Shown one piece after another: positions 13,729-17,235 of a DNA stretch of 17,235 bases. The notes below the pieces were generated by a model, which saw only the letters and a program-made list of their open reading frames with translations, was not told the origin of the DNA and searched no databases. The translations under genes were made by a program, and so were the position numbers. Within the stretch, counting starts at the first letter, position 1, and every line of letters starts with the position of its first letter. Source of the stretch: Syntrophaceae bacterium UBA2280 (GTDB lineage: Bacteria; Desulfobacterota; Syntrophia; Syntrophales; Smithellaceae); contig DDWS01000007.1 of the NCBI GenBank assembly GCA_002347685.1, positions 1 to 17,235 on the forward strand, given 5' to 3'.

Positions 13729-16700
13729 TCAGGCCGCCGATATCAATTCCTTCACTTTGCGGGCCAGATCACTCATGGAAAAAGGCTTCTGAATAAACTG
13801 CACGCCTTCCTCCAGCACGCCGTGGTGGACGATAATGTCGGCATTGTGACCCGACATAAACAGCAACTTCAAATCCGGTCTGCAAATTTTGAGCTTCTTG
13901 CTCATTTCCCCGCCGCTCATGACCGGCATCACAACATCCGTAATGACCAGATCAATCGGTTGCAAGCCCTTTTCACAGATAGATATAGCCTCCGGTGGAC
14001 TATCCGTGGCAATGACCGTATAGTCCAGAGCCTGGAGCATGTCGGTCACCATCTTCAGGACCATTTCATCGTCTTCGACCAGTAGAATCGTTCCGGCACC
14101 TGATCTTACGGGTAAAACCGGTTGACTGGCAGGAACCTCGATGGGTTCGTCGGTTTTCGGAAAATAAATCTGAAACGTGCTCCCCTGCCCCGGCTCGCTG
14201 TGAACAAGGATGAATCCATTGTTCTGCTGAACAATGCCGTAAACCGTGGCCAATCCCAGCCCCGTCCCTTTTCCCACTTCCTTGGTGGTAAAAAATGGTT
14301 CAAACACATAAGGCAAATGATCCTTGTCGATCCCCGTGCCGGTATCGCTTACGGTTAGAAGAACGTATTCACCGGGTGAAAACCCGATATGCTCACGGCA
14401 AAACCGGCTGTCAATCACCACATTGGATGTTTCGATGATACACTTTCCAGTGAAAGGCATCGCATCGCGCGCGTTGACCGCCAGATTCATCAGAATCTGC
14501 TCGGCCTGCATCGGATCGAATTTGATCGTCCAGAGATCAACTCCCGGATAAAATCTCAAATCAATATCCTCACCGATCAGCCGGCTAATCGCGTTTTGCG
14601 TGTCATTGATGATCCAGTTGAGATCGACCGGCCTGGGCGCGATGATCTGTTTGCGTGAAAAGGCCAGAAGCTGAGCGGTCAGGTCCCGTGACCGGCAGGC
14701 GGCTTTTTCGATTTCTTCCAGATCGGTGCGGATGGGATCCCCCGGCTTCAAGCGAAGTTTGGCCAGATCGGCGTATCCGAGGATGACATTGAGCATATTG
14801 TTGAAATCATGCGCCACACCGCCGGCCAGACGCCCCACCGTTTCGAGCTTCTGGGCCTGAAGCAGCTGCGACGCCAGACGATCCCTTTCCTGTTCGGCCT
14901 GTTTTCTCTGAGTGATATTCCGGCCGACCAGCAGAATGCCCACCGGACGACCGTTTTCATCCCGGCTGAAAGAAGCGGTCACCTCCTGCCAAATCTTTGA
15001 ACCGTTTTTATGATAAACCTCAAGCTCAACGGTCATGGAACGATTGGGATCCAGAGGTTCTCCGCTGAATTCCTTCGCCATTTCTTCCGCGAGGATATTT
15101 TCCACCCGGACGCAGGATTCAGGTGTCAGTTGATCCTTAACCGGGATCTTCATGATCTCTTCGGGGGTATACCCGGTGATCCGGATTTCAGACGGGCTCT
15201 GATAGAGATACTGCAGATTGAAATCCAGTATGGTGATGGTGTCGTGCATGTTCTCTACGATCATCCGGTAGCGTTTTTCACTTTCCCTGATTGCCTCCTC
15301 CGCTTTCCTGCGGTCGGTGATGTCCCTTGTCACCCCCAGTATTTCAAAAGGCCTGCCGCTTTCGTCACAGTTAAAATCCGTCTTGATTTCCACCCAGCGT
15401 GTGGTGCCGTCTTTATGAATGCACTCGAGCTCCAGCCTTCTGTGGCCATCAGAAATTTGCATTTGACCGGCATTCGCTCTCGTTATTTCTTCCGTCAAAG
15501 CCTTTTCCACCATCGCGCGCGATGCAGGCGTCAGATAATCGGCAAATGAGAGATTCGCGAACTGATCGGCCGTGTAGCCGAAGATCGACAGAATGGCGGG
15601 ACTCATATACGTGTAACGCTTCTTAAGATCCATGGTCCAGATGACGTCCCGGATACTCTCCGTGATCATGCGCAAACGTTTTTCCGATGCCTGAATCATC
15701 TGCTCCGAACGGATACGGTCGGTCACATCCCGTGCAATCCCTCGAAAACCCGCCGGATGCCCGGCTGGAGAATGGATCAGCGATACGGACATATGAACGA
15801 TGATTCTTCTGCCGTCTTTGGCAATAAGTTCATGTTCAATAAAATCTTTCTTTTCGTTTGTCCGATAGATTTCGTTAAATATCCGGTAGGTCTGCAAAGC
15901 CCCTCCCGGCGTGACACAATCACGATAGTTCATCGCCCGAAGTTCGTTGCGGGAATAGCCCAGCAGATCACATAGGGCATCATTGAAAAAGGTGAAGTCC
16001 CCCCGGAGGTTTGTCTCCACATAGGTCTCCTGGATGTTCTCCAAAATGCTGCGGTACTTGGACTCACTGGCGCGCAGATCCTCCTGCGCTTTTTTACGAT
16101 CCGTCACATCCCGGATCAGAAGACGGAATCCGCAGGGATTCCCGGCTGCGTCGAGCTTGAGGGCGGCATTGAGCTGGTAGGAACGACATTCTCCGCTGTT
16201 CGAGGCAAGATCGTAATCCACCTGCAGCTGCGGCCGGCCGGTTTCATAGATCCGGGTAAAGACCTGATGCATCCGATCGGCAGCCTCGGAAGGCTGATAG
16301 TCGCGTAAGCTCGCCCCGATAAGATTGTCTTGCCGGTCACCAAAAAACCTGCAGGCCGTATCGTTGACAAATGTGATCGTACCGAGCAAGTCGCACTCCA
16401 TGTAGGCTTCTTCCATGATATCGAGAATCGTCCGGTATTTTTCTTCGCTCAGACGTAATTCTCTTTCCGCATGTTTCCGGTCGGTGATGTTACGCGCAAC
16501 GCCGTGGAACCCGCAAGGCCTGCCATTTTTATCCCGAAGCAGACCGATGGATGATTCAACATCGATAACCCTGCCGTCTTTGATATTCACCTGCCACTCG
16601 AAGCCCCTGAGGGGCTGGCCGCTTCGATAAACACGATGAAAAGTATCATAGAGCATTCGTGCGGTGTCGGAGTCAACCAGGTACCGGAAAGCCATCCCCT

Positions 16701-17034
16701 GAAGCTCTTTTGCGTCATAGCCCAGCTCGCGCAGCGCTCGATCATTGAAGAAAACAAGATTGCCTTTGAGATCGACTTCGAAGTAGGATTCCTGAATGCT
16801 GTCAAGAATATTTTGGATGCGCTCTTCGGTCTCGTCCGGAACCACTTCTTCCAATTCTTTAAAGACACCGGATGGATTGACTTTTCCAAGGAATTGGTTG
16901 AGCGCCGAAGCGAGCAAATCCAGATCATCGTTTCGGGAGGAAACATCTAAAGCCACAAAACGATCTCCGGTGGCGGCTTTTTCTACAGCATCGATTATTT
17001 TGCGGATTCGATTTTTTTCTACTTTAGAAGCCAT
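13729..17034 (-). CDS. Soluble multi-PAS hybrid histidine kinase with receiver domain
   Basis: Cytosolic sensor kinase, 1101 aa from ATG 17034, with no membrane segment. The order is: a HAMP-like N-terminus (about 8-50, VEKAATGDRFVALDVSSRNDDLDLLASALNQF), five PAS/PAC units (about 74-188, 197-315, 324-442, 450-575, 585-712; each ends in a variant of GxxRDITDRK), a HisKA helix with GGVAHDFNNMLN (phosphorylated H742), an HATPase domain (NLAVNARDAMP, DTGTGID, GKGTGLGLATVYG), then a receiver domain (VEDDEM, DLVITDVVMP with D1033, K in IQKPF). The HDFNN box is typical of the NtrB-like hybrid kinases common in deltaproteobacteria. A TTG at 17049 would add five residues; neither start has a good ribosome binding site. 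A strong promoter lies upstream. With no DNA-binding output domain, the signal must pass to a separate regulator not in view. It leads the transcription unit with the flavin enzyme and lactonase. Confidence 0.93.
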   Translation of the reverse strand: MASKVEKNRIRKIIDAVEKAATGDRFVALDVSSRNDDLDLLASALNQFLGKVNPSGVFKELEEVVPDETEERIQNILDSIQESYFEVDLKGNLVFFNDRALRELGYDAKELQGMAFRYLVDSDTARMLYDTFHRVYRSGQPLRGFEWQVNIKDGRVIDVESSIGLLRDKNGRPCGFHGVARNITDRKHAERELRLSEEKYRTILDIMEEAYMECDLLGTITFVNDTACRFFGDRQDNLIGASLRDYQPSEAADRMHQVFTRIYETGRPQLQVDYDLASNSGECRSYQLNAALKLDAAGNPCGFRLLIRDVTDRKKAQEDLRASESKYRSILENIQETYVETNLRGDFTFFNDALCDLLGYSRNELRAMNYRDCVTPGGALQTYRIFNEIYRTNEKKDFIEHELIAKDGRRIIVHMSVSLIHSPAGHPAGFRGIARDVTDRIRSEQMIQASEKRLRMITESIRDVIWTMDLKKRYTYMSPAILSIFGYTADQFANLSFADYLTPASRAMVEKALTEEITRANAGQMQISDGHRRLELECIHKDGTTRWVEIKTDFNCDESGRPFEILGVTRDITDRRKAEEAIRESEKRYRMIVENMHDTITILDFNLQYLYQSPSEIRITGYTPEEIMKIPVKDQLTPESCVRVENILAEEMAKEFSGEPLDPNRSMTVELEVYHKNGSKIWQEVTASFSRDENGRPVGILLVGRNITQRKQAEQERDRLASQLLQAQKLETVGRLAGGVAHDFNNMLNVILGYADLAKLRLKPGDPIRTDLEEIEKAACRSRDLTAQLLAFSRKQIIAPRPVDLNWIINDTQNAISRLIGEDIDLRFYPGVDLWTIKFDPMQAEQILMNLAVNARDAMPFTGKCIIETSNVVIDSRFCREHIGFSPGEYVLLTVSDTGTGIDKDHLPYVFEPFFTTKEVGKGTGLGLATVYGIVQQNNGFILVHSEPGQGSTFQIYFPKTDEPIEVPASQPVLPVRSGAGTILLVEDDEMVLKMVTDMLQALDYTVIATDSPPEAISICEKGLQPIDLVITDVVMPVMSGGEMSKKLKICRPDLKLLFMSGHNADIIVHHGVLEEGVQFIQKPFSMSDLARKVKELISAA

Positions 17035-17121
17035 TATCCCGAATGCCAATGGTTGAAATGCATAAAACCCTGAACGGTCAATCTGTCCATGTAAACAATT
17101 TGATGAAGTTACCGGAATCCG

Positions 17122-17150
17122 TCTATATTCTGATACAATTTGAATGTCAA
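17122..17150 (-). promoter_or_regulatory. Near-consensus sigma70 promoter for the kinase-oxidoreductase-lactonase unit
   Basis: On the minus strand TTGACA (17150-17145), exactly 17 bases, then TATAGA (17127-17122). The -35 is perfect and the -10 matches at five of six positions. Transcription would start near 17115, leaving about 80 bases before the kinase start. No other promoter was seen in the short gaps downstream, so it may serve all three minus-strand genes. An inverted repeat AGGCGC/GCGCCT (17160-17165, 17185-17190) lies just upstream of the -35 and might be a regulator site. Confidence 0.75.
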
Positions 17151-17235
17151 GACCATTCGAGGCGCGAAGACTTCATCTTGCCTTGCGCCTTTACGGTTTG
17201 TAATTCTGTCGTGTTAGTAGCAAATAGAAAAGTCC

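Overview
The window looks like an accessory stretch of a Gram-negative chromosome of moderate GC. Three things suggest a deltaproteobacterium-like organism (Desulfobacterota): dispersed intergenic repeats of the 'cagaagtcagaata' and 'gtgaggagtgagg' kinds, a long soluble multi-PAS hybrid kinase, and a persulfide-oxidation operon. This is an inference from style, not an identification. No rRNA, tRNA, CRISPR array, transposase or integrase gene was found.

Left part (1-3843): a Tat-signal PLP-dependent enzyme of the cysteine synthase fold, a small two-helix membrane protein, and a BON-domain MscS channel. The small membrane gene is bracketed by two imperfect palindromes (1450-1537 and 2059-2121) built like integron attC sites.

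Centre (3855-8359): a compact + strand operon for sulfur handling. It has an SLC13-type anion transporter with two RCK_C domains, a three-domain CstB-like persulfide dioxygenase/rhodanese, and a split YeeE/YedE (PmpA/PmpB-type) sulfur-compound transporter pair. Gaps are 12-25 bases and each downstream gene has a clear ribosome binding site. The likely logic is uptake of a sulfur compound, oxidation of persulfide to sulfite/thiosulfate, and anion movement by the SLC13 protein. A short in-frame remnant resembling the C-terminus of a VIT/CCC1 iron transporter follows at once.

Right of the operon (8360-9362): gene-poor debris with a small REP-like hairpin, then a clear gene-cassette arrangement. 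It runs attC-like site (8740-8795), ribosome binding site, orphan four-helix membrane protein, stop, attC-like site (9294-9362). With the left sites this suggests an integron-derived region (CALIN-like, no integrase in view).

Next (9414-11599): three single + strand genes, an alpha/beta hydrolase with its own intrinsic terminator, an HXXEE-domain membrane protein, and a DUF985 cupin with a near-consensus sigma70 promoter preceded by a 10-base tandem repeat.

Right end (11638-17150): a minus-strand transcription unit. A near-perfect sigma70 promoter (TTGACA-17-TATAGA) drives a soluble hybrid histidine kinase (HAMP-like region, five PAS, HisKA, HATPase, REC). It is followed by an Old Yellow Enzyme-family flavin oxidoreductase and an SMP-30/gluconolactonase-family protein.
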